DNA of 64,000 bases from Photobacterium sp. GB-56 (GTDB lineage Bacteria; Pseudomonadota; Gammaproteobacteria; Enterobacterales; Vibrionaceae): positions 48,413-112,412 of the forward strand of contig NZ_PYNW01000014.1 in the NCBI RefSeq assembly GCF_003026105.1. Reading direction: 5' to 3'. This document shows, one piece after another, positions 18,675 through 27,951 of the stretch. The first letter of the stretch is position 1, and every line of letters begins with the position of its first letter. Made by a program: the position numbers and the translations under genes. The notes beneath the pieces are model-generated. The model did not search any database. It was not told the DNA's origin and saw nothing but the letters and a program-made list of their open reading frames with translations.

Positions 18675-19328
18675 ATGAAAATAACAACGCTGATCGCCTT
18701 ATTCATGCTACTTTTCTCGCCGTTATCATCCGCTGCTATTCACAAAACATACTACCCCACAGGTGAACTAAGAAGTCTAGATAACTATGTGAACGGTAAG
18801 CTCGAAGGGCTACGAAAAGGCTTTTACAAAAATGGCGTGTTAAGAACTGAGGGCTATTTTAAAAATGGCAAACCCGAAGGCATGGTAAAGAGCTATTACG
18901 ACAATGGAGCACTTCAGCTTGTTGGCTATTTTCGTAACGGCTACCCACATGGCCCCAGCAAAATTTATTATAAAAGTGGCGCACTCAAATACGAAGAAAA
19001 CTATCTTAATGGGCAAACGCATGGGCTGTTAAAGGCTTACTACCAACATGGTGGGATCAAACTTGAAGAGAACTATGTTAATGGCAAACCTAGGGGAAGT
19101 TTAAAAGGCTACTATGATGACGGTACGCTAGAGTTTGAAGAAAATTACCGTAGAGGTAAGCTCAATGGCGTAGCAAAAAGCTACTTTAGAAATGGGCAAT
19201 TAAAGGTTGAAGAATATTATGTTGATGGCAAAAAAAATGGGGTGGTAAAAATATACAACAAGCAAGGTGAGCAAATTGGTCGATTACGTTATAAGAACGA
19301 TGAATTAATTGACAGCAATAAGCCATAG
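18675..19328 (+). CDS. secreted MORN-repeat (YwqK-type) protein
   Basis: 217 residues with a signal peptide (cleavage after SSAA, about residue 21) followed by about eight copies of a ~23-residue repeat of the form G.L..E..Y.NGK..G..K.YY.NG, the MORN_2 repeat of YwqK-like proteins. It is therefore probably periplasmic or surface-located. Some relatives are immunity partners of toxins, but no toxin gene is next to it, so an antitoxin role is not supported here. GGAG lies upstream of the ATG. The stop codon falls inside a heptamer tandem repeat. Convergent with the dms operon, sharing a bidirectional terminator. Confidence 0.8.
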   Translation: MKITTLIALFMLLFSPLSSAAIHKTYYPTGELRSLDNYVNGKLEGLRKGFYKNGVLRTEGYFKNGKPEGMVKSYYDNGALQLVGYFRNGYPHGPSKIYYKSGALKYEENYLNGQTHGLLKAYYQHGGIKLEENYVNGKPRGSLKGYYDDGTLEFEENYRRGKLNGVAKSYFRNGQLKVEEYYVDGKKNGVVKIYNKQGEQIGRLRYKNDELIDSNKP

Positions 19329-19351
19329 CTCATAGCTCATAGCTCATAGCA
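19324..19351. repeat. four-copy 7-bp tandem repeat (CATAGCT)
   Basis: CATAGCT is present three times, then CATAGCA, in perfect register. The first unit contains the TAG stop of the MORN gene. Confidence 0.9.
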
Positions 19352-19383
19352 GCGTGATACTCTTTTCCTATCATCCAAAATAA

Positions 19384-19417
19384 AAAATGGATAGGAACTC
19401 ACGCCCCTATCCATTTT
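19384..19417. terminator. bidirectional terminator between the MORN gene and dmsC
   Basis: A 12-bp perfect stem, AAAATGGATAGG / CCTATCCATTTT, with a 10-base loop. T-rich tails on both strands. Its arms nearly equal those of the hairpin at 24900. Confidence 0.9.
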
Positions 19418-19452
19418 ATTTTTCATCAATATTTCGCTTATATGGCAGCGTA

Positions 19453-20298
19453 TTACATACCAGCGCTTAAGTGCATGCCATAGAAGAAGCCGCGACCGAT
19501 TAGCTCTGCTACCACAATCATGGTAAATGCCATAGCCATCGGTAGTACTGTTACATTTTTACGCTGAACCACAGGTAATAACCACAGCACCATTGCAGCG
19601 ACGATTAAGACAATACGGGCTATCTGCAAGCTTGTGTGCTGTGGCACTACCGCTAATGCCGTCGTCACACTGGTTTCAATACTCGCTAGGTGCGATGAAA
19701 GCAACATCACAACCATCACTACCGCGAACATCCCCACCAACCCCATAACAGGTAGCAGCTTGTTCGCTACTGTGCTGTCATGTTTTGCCACTGATAACAG
19801 GAGTTGTGCCAATGCTGTACCGCTGATCAGCATAGTGATCACAAATGCTGCTGGCGTTAACGGTGTGTACCACGTAGGCACAGTATCAATCATGTATACC
19901 ATGGTCATCGCATACATAAAGGCAACGCCCACCAGCATCGCACCGATCATTAGGGCTTTGCGGATTGCTACACTGCCAACGTTTAATATCGACAATAACC
20001 AGAACATGCCACCTAAAGCGAAGAACGCACTACCGGTTGCAATTTCATTTGATAACCAAGAGCTACCCAGCATATTCAACGCATTCATTGCGCGCAGTGG
20101 GCTACCAAGGTGCATAATCGATGCAAGGAAACCCAATCCCATTATCGCCCATAAACCGAACATCGCTTTATGAAGACGCTTTTCTGCAGCGAGTGACAGT
20201 TGCTTTGTTAACATCATGGTAGCTAACACTAAAAATGCACCTACCGATGTTTGTGCCAATACCGTAAAGACGATAAGCGGCCATTCATGCCATGCCAT
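19453..20298 (-). CDS. dmsC: DMSO reductase membrane anchor subunit
   Basis: A 281-residue integral membrane protein with about eight transmembrane segments, the quinol-oxidising anchor of the DmsABC complex. The start is the ATG at 20298 (MAWHEWPLIVFTVLAQTSVG), which matches the DmsC N-terminus and has GAAGGAAG just upstream; the frame extends to 20355 but that part runs into dmsB. One base separates it from dmsB. The conserved HLGSPLRA stretch near residue 62 is typical of the family. Last gene of the operon, followed by a strong terminator. Confidence 0.92.
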   Translation of the reverse strand: MAWHEWPLIVFTVLAQTSVGAFLVLATMMLTKQLSLAAEKRLHKAMFGLWAIMGLGFLASIMHLGSPLRAMNALNMLGSSWLSNEIATGSAFFALGGMFWLLSILNVGSVAIRKALMIGAMLVGVAFMYAMTMVYMIDTVPTWYTPLTPAAFVITMLISGTALAQLLLSVAKHDSTVANKLLPVMGLVGMFAVVMVVMLLSSHLASIETSVTTALAVVPQHTSLQIARIVLIVAAMVLWLLPVVQRKNVTVLPMAMAFTMIVVAELIGRGFFYGMHLSAGM

Positions 20299-20299
20299 A

Positions 20300-20917
20300 T
20301 TACACTTCCTTCGGGTTAGCCAAGTGACCTGTGGTGTCTCCACAAGGACGCGCATGGCGGTTCGGTTTAATGATGATGTTTGGTTGCGTTAATGATGCTT
20401 TTGGTAGCGGTGCCACTTCTGCATGACTGCCGTATTTGGCACGTAGCTCTGCAATAGGGCCAAACTCCAACGCACGTAGCGGACAAGAATCGACACAAAT
20501 AGGCTGTAGCCCTTGACCAACTCGCTCATAACAACCATCACACTTGGTCATGTGACCTTTTTCAGCATTGTATTGTGGTGCGCCGTAAGGACATGCCATG
20601 CCACAGTACTGACAACCGATACATTTTTCAGTGTCGACAACCACAAAGCCGTCTTCTTTACGCTTGTGCATCGCGCCGCTTGGACAAACTTTGGTACAAG
20701 CAGGTTTAGTACAGTGATTACACGCCATCGATACATAGTAAGAAAACACGTCTTGACGCCAAGTGCCGTTATCTTCTACCCAGTTACCACCCGCATATTC
20801 GTATACACGACGGAAGTTAACCCCAACATCTAAATCTTTGTTGTCTTTACAAGCAAGCTGACACGTTTTACAACCGGTGCACTTACTTGAATCAATATAA
20901 AAGCCGTATTGTTTCAT
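20300..20917 (-). CDS. dmsB: DMSO reductase iron-sulfur subunit
   Basis: 205 residues with four ferredoxin-type 4Fe-4S clusters: CTGCKTCQLAC (from residue 14), CNHCTKPACTKVC, CIGCQYCGMAC, and CDGC with a distal ICVDSC. This is the electron-transfer subunit between DmsC and the molybdenum subunit. The length and cluster spacing match Escherichia coli DmsB. It lies 9 bases downstream of dmsA and one base before dmsC. No own signal peptide, as expected for a subunit carried out with DmsA. Confidence 0.95.
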   Translation of the reverse strand: MKQYGFYIDSSKCTGCKTCQLACKDNKDLDVGVNFRRVYEYAGGNWVEDNGTWRQDVFSYYVSMACNHCTKPACTKVCPSGAMHKRKEDGFVVVDTEKCIGCQYCGMACPYGAPQYNAEKGHMTKCDGCYERVGQGLQPICVDSCPLRALEFGPIAELRAKYGSHAEVAPLPKASLTQPNIIIKPNRHARPCGDTTGHLANPKEV

Positions 20918-20926
20918 GCTTTAACC

Positions 20927-23386
20927 TTATGCCTTTTTCACCAGTTGAACTTCCACTAAGTTAGTGTGCTGTGGGTTACCTTTCGCCAGCGGACTCGGAC
21001 GCTGAGAGGTTAATACGTTGATACAGCCACCTTTATCGACTTTACGTTTATCAGGGGCATACCAAGCACCTTCACCCAGAGCAACCACACCCGGCAGAAT
21101 ACGTGGGGTGACTTTGGCTGGAATTTGAGTTTCACCGCGATCGTTGAAAATACGGATCAAATCGCCGTTTTCGATACCACGTTGCTGGGCATCAATCGGG
21201 TTAATCCACATTTCTTGACGTGCCGCTTCTTTGATCACATCGACATTGCCATAGGTTGAGTGACAACGGGCTTTGTAGTGGAAACCGGTTAACTGCAGTG
21301 GGAATTGCTCACGCTGTTTTGAATCCCAACCATCAAACGTTGACACATAGATAGGCAGTGGATGGATCACTTCGTCTTCTTGAAGTTCCCATGTTGCCGC
21401 TAGGTGTGCTAAACGCTCAGAGTAGATCTCAATCTTGCCCGATGGTGTGGTTAACGGGTTTTTCTCTGGATCTTCACGGAAGTCTTTGTAAGCAACAAAG
21501 TGGCCGTTTGGATCGCGACGCTTGTAGATACCTAGCTTACGCATGGTTTCAAAATCAGGCAGTGATGGATCTTGCTCACGAGTTAACGCATACAAGTGAC
21601 GTAGCCATCCTTCTTGATCACGACCTTCGGTAAACTGCTCACCCACGCCCATGCGTTTTGAAATTTCAGAACACATTTCGTAAATACCTTTGGCTTCAAA
21701 CTGCGGTTCAATCGCTTTATCGGCAAAAATGAAATACGGCATGTTGGCTGCTTTAGTATCCATACAGAAATCAGATTGCTCTGAGGTTGTAAGATCAGGC
21801 AGGACGATATCGGCATATTTTGCCGATGACGTCATGTGGTTATCAATCACCACAATCAGCTCACAGGCTTTGTCATCTTGTAAGATCTCGTGGGTTTTGT
21901 TGATATCAGAATGCTGATTGATCAAACAGTTACCCGCGTAGTTCCAAATCATTTTAATTGGTGATTTGAGCTGTTTAACGCCACGGACACCATCACGTAG
22001 ATCGGTCATTTCAGTGCCGCGCACAATCGCATCTGTCCATAGGAACATAGGGATCGACGCTTCAATCGGATTGGTTAAGGTTGGGAAACGGACAAACGGA
22101 ATGTTGTAGTCAGATTCACGCGCCCCCGTACCACCACCGTTAATACCCACGTTACCTGTAAGCAGTGCTAACATTGCGATCGCACGACAGGCAATTTCAC
22201 CGTTCGCAGTACGCTGTAAGCCCCAGCCTTGTAATACCGCACAAGGTTTGGTTGAGCCAATTTCACGGGCGGTTTTAATAATGGTATCAACCGGAATGCC
22301 GGTAATTTTTGCTGCCCACTCAGGGGTTTTCACAATACCGTCTTCGCCTTCACCTAAGATGTAAGACTTGTAGTCACTCTTCGCGGGCGCTGATGCTGGT
22401 AAAGTTTTCTCATCGTAACCGACACAGTATTTATCCAAGAATGGCTGATCGACCAAATCTTCTTTGATCATCACATACGCCATTGCCGCAACAAATGCTG
22501 CGTCTGTACCAGGACGAATTGGGATCCACTCATCTTCACGACCACCCGCAGTGTCGGTATAACGAGGATCAACCATGATCATGCGCGCTTTTGAACGCTC
22601 TTTTGATTCCATTAAGTGATGGATCAAACCGCCGCCTGACATACGGGTTTCAGCCGGGTTATTACCAAACTGTACAATTAACTTGGTGTTTTCAAGATCA
22701 GAGAACGAGTTACCCGCCCCCCAGCCACCATAGGTGTAGTTAAGGCCTTCTTTGATTTGTGCTGTTGAGTAGTCGCCGTAATGATTTAAGTAACCACCAC
22801 ATAGGTTCATCATACGTGCCACAAGCGAGCCTGCTGGCGGCCATGATTTAGTAACGGTGCCGCCAAGCGTACCTGTACCATAGTTCAGATAGATCGCTTC
22901 GTTACCGTGATCTTTGATGATTCGCTTCATATTGTTAGCGATTTCATCATACGCCTCATCCCATGAAATACGTTTGAATTTACCTTCACCACGATTTCCG
23001 ACACGTTTCATTGGGTACTTCAAACGATCAGGGTTGTAAACACGGCGACGCATTGAACGGCCACGTAAACACGCACGCACTTGGTGATTACCGTATTCAT
23101 CATCACCTGTGTTATCGGTTTCAACCCATTTGATTTCACCATCAACCACATGCATACGTAATGGACAACGGCTACCACAGTTAACTGTGCACGCGCTCCA
23201 GACGATTTTTTCATTCACCGCTTGCTCTGTCGCGGCAGCAACAGGGCTTGATTTAAATGGCAGGGTCATGGCGCTGGCAGTCGCAGCCAATCCACCGACA
23301 GCACTCGACGTTTTCATAAAATCACGTCTTGATAGGCCACCGGAAATCATTGCTTTCAGTGTGTTTTTCATAGGACAACTACTCAT
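20927..23386 (-). CDS. dmsA: DMSO reductase molybdopterin subunit (Tat-exported)
   Basis: 819 residues; reduces dimethyl sulfoxide during anaerobic respiration. A twin-arginine signal SRRDFMKT begins near residue 19. Long segments closely resemble E. coli DmsA, including NYGTGTLGGT, GGYLNHYGDYS, GREDEWIPIRPGTDA, KMIWNYAGNCLINQHS and LTTPSGKIEIYS; an N-terminal cysteine motif CTVNCGSRC for the FS0 cluster follows the signal. Two starts are possible, ATG 23386 or ATG 23371, and neither has a strong ribosome binding site. First gene of dmsABC, divergent from dmsD. An FNR-like site lies about 70 bases upstream. Confidence 0.96.
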   Translation of the reverse strand: MSSCPMKNTLKAMISGGLSRRDFMKTSSAVGGLAATASAMTLPFKSSPVAAATEQAVNEKIVWSACTVNCGSRCPLRMHVVDGEIKWVETDNTGDDEYGNHQVRACLRGRSMRRRVYNPDRLKYPMKRVGNRGEGKFKRISWDEAYDEIANNMKRIIKDHGNEAIYLNYGTGTLGGTVTKSWPPAGSLVARMMNLCGGYLNHYGDYSTAQIKEGLNYTYGGWGAGNSFSDLENTKLIVQFGNNPAETRMSGGGLIHHLMESKERSKARMIMVDPRYTDTAGGREDEWIPIRPGTDAAFVAAMAYVMIKEDLVDQPFLDKYCVGYDEKTLPASAPAKSDYKSYILGEGEDGIVKTPEWAAKITGIPVDTIIKTAREIGSTKPCAVLQGWGLQRTANGEIACRAIAMLALLTGNVGINGGGTGARESDYNIPFVRFPTLTNPIEASIPMFLWTDAIVRGTEMTDLRDGVRGVKQLKSPIKMIWNYAGNCLINQHSDINKTHEILQDDKACELIVVIDNHMTSSAKYADIVLPDLTTSEQSDFCMDTKAANMPYFIFADKAIEPQFEAKGIYEMCSEISKRMGVGEQFTEGRDQEGWLRHLYALTREQDPSLPDFETMRKLGIYKRRDPNGHFVAYKDFREDPEKNPLTTPSGKIEIYSERLAHLAATWELQEDEVIHPLPIYVSTFDGWDSKQREQFPLQLTGFHYKARCHSTYGNVDVIKEAARQEMWINPIDAQQRGIENGDLIRIFNDRGETQIPAKVTPRILPGVVALGEGAWYAPDKRKVDKGGCINVLTSQRPSPLAKGNPQHTNLVEVQLVKKA

Positions 23387-23456
23387 AAAAAATGCGAAAA
23401 GACTCTCGCGGTCTTTTTCTGGGCGTTCTTTTACACTGAAATTACAGAGAGAATTA

Positions 23457-23470
23457 TTGCGCTAAATCAA
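23457..23470 (-). promoter_or_regulatory. FNR-like site facing dmsA
   Basis: On the minus strand it reads TTGATTTAGCGCAA. The first half is a perfect FNR half-site (TTGAT); the second (CGCAA) matches 3 of 5 bases of ATCAA. It is centred about 77 bases from the upstream dmsA ATG, a plausible activator position. Confidence 0.5.
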
Positions 23471-23613
23471 CAAATCGTATTTGCAATATGAAATTCCATA
23501 ATTGTTAAATCACAACTGAGAAGTTAGTCACAAATTTATACAACATGAAATTTTCACCAATATTTAACAAACATTTAATAACATAATTAAATGCAATTGC
23601 TTGTTTTGTTTTT

Positions 23614-23627
23614 TTGACCAAGCGCAA
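23614..23627 (+). promoter_or_regulatory. FNR-like site facing dmsD
   Basis: Reads TTGACCAAGCGCAA. It shares TTGA and AGCGCAA with the dmsA-facing site and is oriented toward dmsD, about 55 bases before its ATG. The resemblance of the two sites supports a common anaerobic regulator. Confidence 0.45.
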
Positions 23628-23682
23628 TTTTTTCCGCTTATGAACTCGGTATGCTCCGCCAAAAATTTATCAAGTATTCTCT

Positions 23683-24267
23683 ATGCATTACGAAGCTACA
23701 CTTTTTCGCCTTCTTGGTGGTCTTTTGTTCTACTCACCAACATCAAACAATGGCACAGCCATCTTGCAAGCCTTCACAGATCAAGATGATGATTTATTAA
23801 AAAATATTGCAGAGCTTGCCCGTGTTGTTAACACGGAAAATCTCGAAGCTGATCACTTTCAATTACTGCAAGGCAGTGGTGATATGCCATGTCCACCATG
23901 GGGATCGGCGTATTTAGATAAAGAAAATGCCTTATTTGGCTCATCAACATTGGCATACCGTGAGTTTACTCGCCAACAAGGTTTAGCCTGCGATACGGGT
24001 ATGCGCGAACCTGAAGATCACATTGGTTTAATGCTAATGCTGGTGTCGTTATTACTTGAGCAAGATAATCAAGCAGCAGCAAATCAGTTGCTCAGTGAGC
24101 ACTTAATGCCTTTTGCGCCTTTCATGCTTGAAAGCATGCAGCAACATGCTGAAACCGCTTTTTACCAACAATTGGCCGCTTATACACAGGCATGGTTAAG
24201 CATCTATTGTGAAGAGAAACAGTTACAAATCGCATCACACCGTAACTACTGGCAAGAGAGCGAATAA
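23683..24267 (+). CDS. dmsD: DmsD/TorD-type chaperone for the DMSO reductase
   Basis: 194 residues, all-helical TorD/DmsD family. The family stretch CPPWGSAYLDKENALFG (about 70-86) and the EPEDHIGLMLMLVSLLL motif (about 109-125) are intact. It binds the twin-arginine leader of DmsA and guides cofactor loading before export. Placed divergent from dmsABC, with its stop overlapping the next ATG by one base (TAATG). Regulation is probably shared with dmsABC through the mirrored sites in the intergenic region. Confidence 0.88.
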   Translation: MHYEATLFRLLGGLLFYSPTSNNGTAILQAFTDQDDDLLKNIAELARVVNTENLEADHFQLLQGSGDMPCPPWGSAYLDKENALFGSSTLAYREFTRQQGLACDTGMREPEDHIGLMLMLVSLLLEQDNQAAANQLLSEHLMPFAPFMLESMQQHAETAFYQQLAAYTQAWLSIYCEEKQLQIASHRNYWQESE

Positions 24268-24791
24268 TGAAAACCGATAGCACCGAATCAATGCCTAACG
24301 AACATGAAATAAACCACAGTCGCCGTGGTTTATTTCGTGCGCTGTCGCGCGGTGTATCGCAATCTGCCGATACCCTAAAAGCTGACAGTATTAATACAGG
24401 AAGGCCACTCGGTGCTGTCGAAGAAAGCCTATTTTCTCGTTTATGTAATAACTGCGAAAAGTGTGTCGCGGCTTGCCCACAGAATATCTTGGCAATGGGA
24501 ACAAGTGGGCCTGTAATGGATCTGAGTTTTAACCATTGCACCTTTTGCCAAGCCTGTATTCATGCTTGTGATACTCAAGCACTGAATACCCTTAACACCA
24601 CAGATACAGGCTGGCGTCCAACTTTTAGTAAAAGCTGTAACGCTAAGATTTTTGATAATTGCCAAGAATGTGTCGATGATTGCCCGAAACAAGCACTCAG
24701 CCTTATCGCTAACAGCACGCCAATCTTAAATGATGATTGTAATGGCTGCGGTGAATGCCTATCGAGTTGTTATATCGGGGCGGTGTCTTAA
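24267..24791 (+). CDS. napF: NapF-like 4Fe-4S ferredoxin
   Basis: 174 residues. The N-terminus has SRRGLFRAL (about 18-26), as in NapF proteins, but without a hydrophobic stretch it is unlikely to be an export signal. The rest has four cysteine clusters: CNNCEKCVAAC, CTFCQACIHAC, CQECVDDC and CNGCGECLSSC. NapF-type ferredoxins act in the cytoplasm on maturation of molybdoenzymes. Here it is coupled to dmsD and not to a nap operon, so its client is probably DmsA; that is inference from context. Confidence 0.8.
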   Translation: MKTDSTESMPNEHEINHSRRGLFRALSRGVSQSADTLKADSINTGRPLGAVEESLFSRLCNNCEKCVAACPQNILAMGTSGPVMDLSFNHCTFCQACIHACDTQALNTLNTTDTGWRPTFSKSCNAKIFDNCQECVDDCPKQALSLIANSTPILNDDCNGCGECLSSCYIGAVS

Positions 24792-24899
24792 TTATATTCT
24801 GCGCTCGAATGTTCCTTTAACTCTAAGTAACATTCTTTCTAAAAAGATAATAATGTAAGTTAATTTATTGCAAGAAAAACACTTTATTTATCAAATAAC

Positions 24900-24933
24900 A
24901 AAATGGATAGCAGCATTAGCTCCTATCCATTTT
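24900..24933. terminator. bidirectional terminator between napF-like and FAS1 genes
   Basis: An 11-bp stem, AAAATGGATAG / CTATCCATTTT, with T-rich flanks on both strands. The arms equal those of the hairpin at 19384 on the other side of the dms cluster. Confidence 0.85.
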
Positions 24934-24999
24934 TATATTAAGGCTAAACACATTTATCAAGGGGGAATCAATACAGTGATATTATTTAAAATATGTTAT

Positions 25000-25500
25000 C
25001 TAGTTACTTGACGGTATTAATACGCTATCAATTACGTGAATCACACCATTACTGGCTTTCACATCGGCGTTAATAACCTTTGCATCATTAATCATTACGT
25101 TGCCGTTATCGACAATAATATTAACTTTCTGACCTTCAAGTGTTGTCGCATCATTTAATTTAACCACATCATCTGCCATAACTTTTCCAGATATAACGTG
25201 GTAAGTGAGGATATCAATCAACTTTTGTTTATTCTCAGGTTTTAACAATGTTTCAACAGTACCAGCAGGAAGTTTACTGAATGCTTCATCTGTTGGCGCT
25301 AATACGGTAAATGGCCCCGTTCCCTTGAGTGTATCAACCAGACCCGCGGCTTTTACGGCAGTAACAAGCGTGTTGAATGATCCATTTCCAACGGCAATAT
25401 CAACAATATCCTCTTTCTCTCCATGATGCCCAGCTTGAGCATTAACACTGACTAAACTTCCTACTAGAATTGATGCTGAAATAAGTACTGTTTTTAACAT
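25000..25500 (-). CDS. secreted fasciclin (FAS1) domain protein
   Basis: 166 residues. A signal peptide starts at the ATG at 25500 (AGGG upstream) and ends at VNAQA, followed by HHGEKED. One FAS1 domain fills the rest: the H1 motif [15 protein letters not shown] (about 68-82) and the H2 region YHVISGKV, ending [12 protein letters not shown]. Single-domain bacterial FAS1 proteins are periplasmic or secreted and mediate adhesion or unknown binding. The frame extends upstream to 25575 without support. Monocistronic. Confidence 0.9.
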   Translation of the reverse strand: MLKTVLISASILVGSLVSVNAQAGHHGEKEDIVDIAVGNGSFNTLVTAVKAAGLVDTLKGTGPFTVLAPTDEAFSKLPAGTVETLLKPENKQKLIDILTYHVISGKVMADDVVKLNDATTLEGQKVNIIVDNGNVMINDAKVINADVKASNGVIHVIDSVLIPSSN

Positions 25501-25930
25501 GGTTAACCCTCTAACGACTAAGAAATTAAATGGTTCAATCTCATTTACGTATTCATTTTTTAGAAGGATCAACAACGGGTGAGATAAATTTTACTTCGTA
25601 ACGAATCTATCACAAGAAACTAGCAATAATTAAATGAATAAACGGTAGTCCATATTTTATATTCTTAAATCAACCCCTTTAAAATAATAACCACTTCATC
25701 AACCACTGTTATTTATTATAAAAACTTTTCTTTATATTGAAATTTAGGCATCACTTAATACTGACGCATTAATACTTAATCGATGTTGAACAAATTAAAA
25801 ACAAAATAATTATTACACTTTTAATTAATTGAAAGTTTACATTACTTTTTTGATCGCTTTTTAATTATGTTTCTTATGTATATTAAATATAACACCGCTT
25901 AAAAATTACACAATATAAAAGGGGTTATAT
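25501..25930. other. AT-rich spacer with divergent promoters
   Basis: 430 bases between the FAS1 gene and bdhA. No ORF or repeat; it should hold the promoters of both genes. AAAAGGGG just before 25931 is the bdhA ribosome binding site. Confidence 0.4.
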
Positions 25931-26710
25931 ATGAAATTAGAAAATAAAGTCGCTATTATTACAGGTGCAGCAAGTGGAATTGGTCGCGCTATTGCTTTTG
26001 AATATGCTAAAGAAGGCGCTAAAGTTATTGTTGCTGATCTCGATATTGATGCTGCTGAAAAAACGGTCGCTGAAATCAAAAATAACGGTTCAGAAGCGCT
26101 CGCTATTTCAATGAACGTGACTAATGAAGAACAAGTCAATAATGATATTCAAACGGTTATTGATAACTTTGGTCGAATCGATATTTTAGTTGCTAATGCG
26201 GGATATCAACATATCGCGTCTGTTGAAGAATTAACTTATCAACAATGGAAAGATTTACTCTCAGTACACTTAGATGGTGCCTTCTTAACAACCAAAGCGT
26301 GTTTAAAACATATGTACAAAAAAAAATCAGGCTCAATTATTTATATGGGCTCAGTTCATAGTAAAGAAGCCTCCAAATTAAAAGCCCCATACGTTACAGC
26401 CAAGCATGGTCTGATTGGCTTATGTGAAGTTGTTGCCAAAGAAGGCGCTGAATATAACGTGAGAGCGAATGTTATTTGCCCTGGTTACGTTAAAACCCCC
26501 TTAGTCGAAAAACAAATTCCAGAGCAAGCAAAAGAATTAGGCATCACTGAAGATGAAGTAATTAAAAATGTGATGTTAAAAGATACGGTTGATGGCCAAT
26601 TTTCAACAATGAAAGACATCGCGCAAGCCGCTGTTGTTTTTGCTAGCTGGGAAACTAATGCCTTAACAGGGCAGTCTCTTGTCGTTAGCCATGGCTGGTT
26701 TATGCAATAA
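25931..26710 (+). CDS. bdhA: D-3-hydroxybutyrate dehydrogenase
   Basis: 259 residues, short-chain dehydrogenase. It interconverts 3-hydroxybutyrate and acetoacetate with NAD. The cofactor motif TGAASGIG is at 11-18 and NAG at 89-91; the catalytic triad is Ser141, Tyr154 and Lys158. The stretch around the active site ([21 protein letters not shown], split by the catalytic residues) is diagnostic for hydroxybutyrate dehydrogenases. First gene of a three-gene operon with a patatin-like hydrolase (98 bases on) and acetoacetate decarboxylase. The same bdhA-patD order is described in Legionella, where it is linked to polyhydroxybutyrate use. Confidence 0.9.
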   Translation: MKLENKVAIITGAASGIGRAIAFEYAKEGAKVIVADLDIDAAEKTVAEIKNNGSEALAISMNVTNEEQVNNDIQTVIDNFGRIDILVANAGYQHIASVEELTYQQWKDLLSVHLDGAFLTTKACLKHMYKKKSGSIIYMGSVHSKEASKLKAPYVTAKHGLIGLCEVVAKEGAEYNVRANVICPGYVKTPLVEKQIPEQAKELGITEDEVIKNVMLKDTVDGQFSTMKDIAQAAVVFASWETNALTGQSLVVSHGWFMQ

Positions 26711-26807
26711 CACTATTCACTGTTTAATCCCCCTCTGACTTTGAATTTTAATTTGACGGTTCAAAGTCAGTAACACGTATTTAGCCATTTTCTATAAGGC
26801 ATTACCC

Positions 26808-27932
26808 ATGCAGAAAAAAACCAATAAAAAGATTGTTTATGTCTTCCAAGGTGGCGGAGCGTTAGGCTCTTACCAATTAGGGGCATTTCAAGCGTTAAAT
26901 GAAAAAGGTTTTGACCCAGATTCTATTATCGGTATTTCTATTGGCGCGATTAATGCCGCCATTATTGCGGGTAATAAACCAGAAAATAGATTGAAAAACC
27001 TTGAGATATTTTGGGAAAGAGTGACCTCTTCTATTTCTTTTTCAAATCTCTTTTTTAACGTCGATAATAAAATGAAAAACTGGGCAGATGCGCAACAAGC
27101 AATATGGCAAGGTCAACCCGGATTTTTTAAACCTAAATTATGGCCCAGCGAATTTGAAACGTATAAAACATCAGAGTTAAGTTACTATGACACCTCACCG
27201 TTAAAAGAAACACTCAATGAACTGATCGATTTTGATTATTTAAATCAAAAGCAAATTAGATTAAGTCTCTGTGCGGTCGATCTTGAAAGTGGTGATTTTA
27301 AAACATTCGATAGTTTTCATGAAACCATCACAGCTGAACATATTATGGCAAGTGGTGCGATGCCACCGGGTTTTCCACCTGTTGAAATTGATGGAAAATA
27401 TTATATCGATGGTGGGTTATATTCAAATACACCCATTATGTCGATATTAGAAAGAATATTAAATAACCCTGATGGTCGTCGAAATAAGCTGTGCTTCATG
27501 GTCGACTTGTTTTCAGCCAAAGGTGAATTACCAACTAACATGAATGCATTAGCTGAAAGAGTGAAAGATATTCAATTTTCTTCAAGAACTCGAAGAGCAT
27601 CTTATCTTTATTCAACCTCTAAAAATCTGTGTTCTGCCATTACTTACTTAACGCAATTTTTATCGGAAGAAGATAAGAAAGATCCAAAAGTTCAAGAAAT
27701 ATTAAAATTAAGTCATACCAATAGCCTCGAGATTGTTCATTTAATTTATAAGTCTCAACAGGCTGAACTTGAAAGTAAAGACTATAACTTCAGCAAAGAA
27801 AATTATTATCGCCATCGAGATAATGGTTACAAAGACACTCTCGCACTTTATCAAAAAGATCATAAACAATGGTTAATCGATGAAAATGACAACGATATCC
27901 ATATTTATACACTAGATGAAGATCTTCTTTAA
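26808..27932 (+). CDS. patD: patatin-like phospholipase (PatD type)
   Basis: 374 residues. The oxyanion motif GGGALGSYQ lies at 15-23, the nucleophile elbow GISIG places Ser44, and the dyad aspartate is in DGGL near 205. A C-terminal extension of ~120 residues is the DUF3734 type. The protein has no signal peptide, so it acts in the cytoplasm or is translocated otherwise. In Legionella the equivalent gene is co-transcribed with bdhA. Substrate is either phospholipid or polyhydroxybutyrate-related ester; sequence alone does not decide. Nineteen bases separate it from the decarboxylase gene. Confidence 0.85.
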   Translation: MQKKTNKKIVYVFQGGGALGSYQLGAFQALNEKGFDPDSIIGISIGAINAAIIAGNKPENRLKNLEIFWERVTSSISFSNLFFNVDNKMKNWADAQQAIWQGQPGFFKPKLWPSEFETYKTSELSYYDTSPLKETLNELIDFDYLNQKQIRLSLCAVDLESGDFKTFDSFHETITAEHIMASGAMPPGFPPVEIDGKYYIDGGLYSNTPIMSILERILNNPDGRRNKLCFMVDLFSAKGELPTNMNALAERVKDIQFSSRTRRASYLYSTSKNLCSAITYLTQFLSEEDKKDPKVQEILKLSHTNSLEIVHLIYKSQQAELESKDYNFSKENYYRHRDNGYKDTLALYQKDHKQWLIDENDNDIHIYTLDEDLL

Positions 27933-27951
27933 AAACAGATAGAGATAAATT

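Noticed and set aside
19634..20173. 179-residue frame antisense to dmsC
   Set aside because: Shadow of a membrane protein gene with no start signal of its own.
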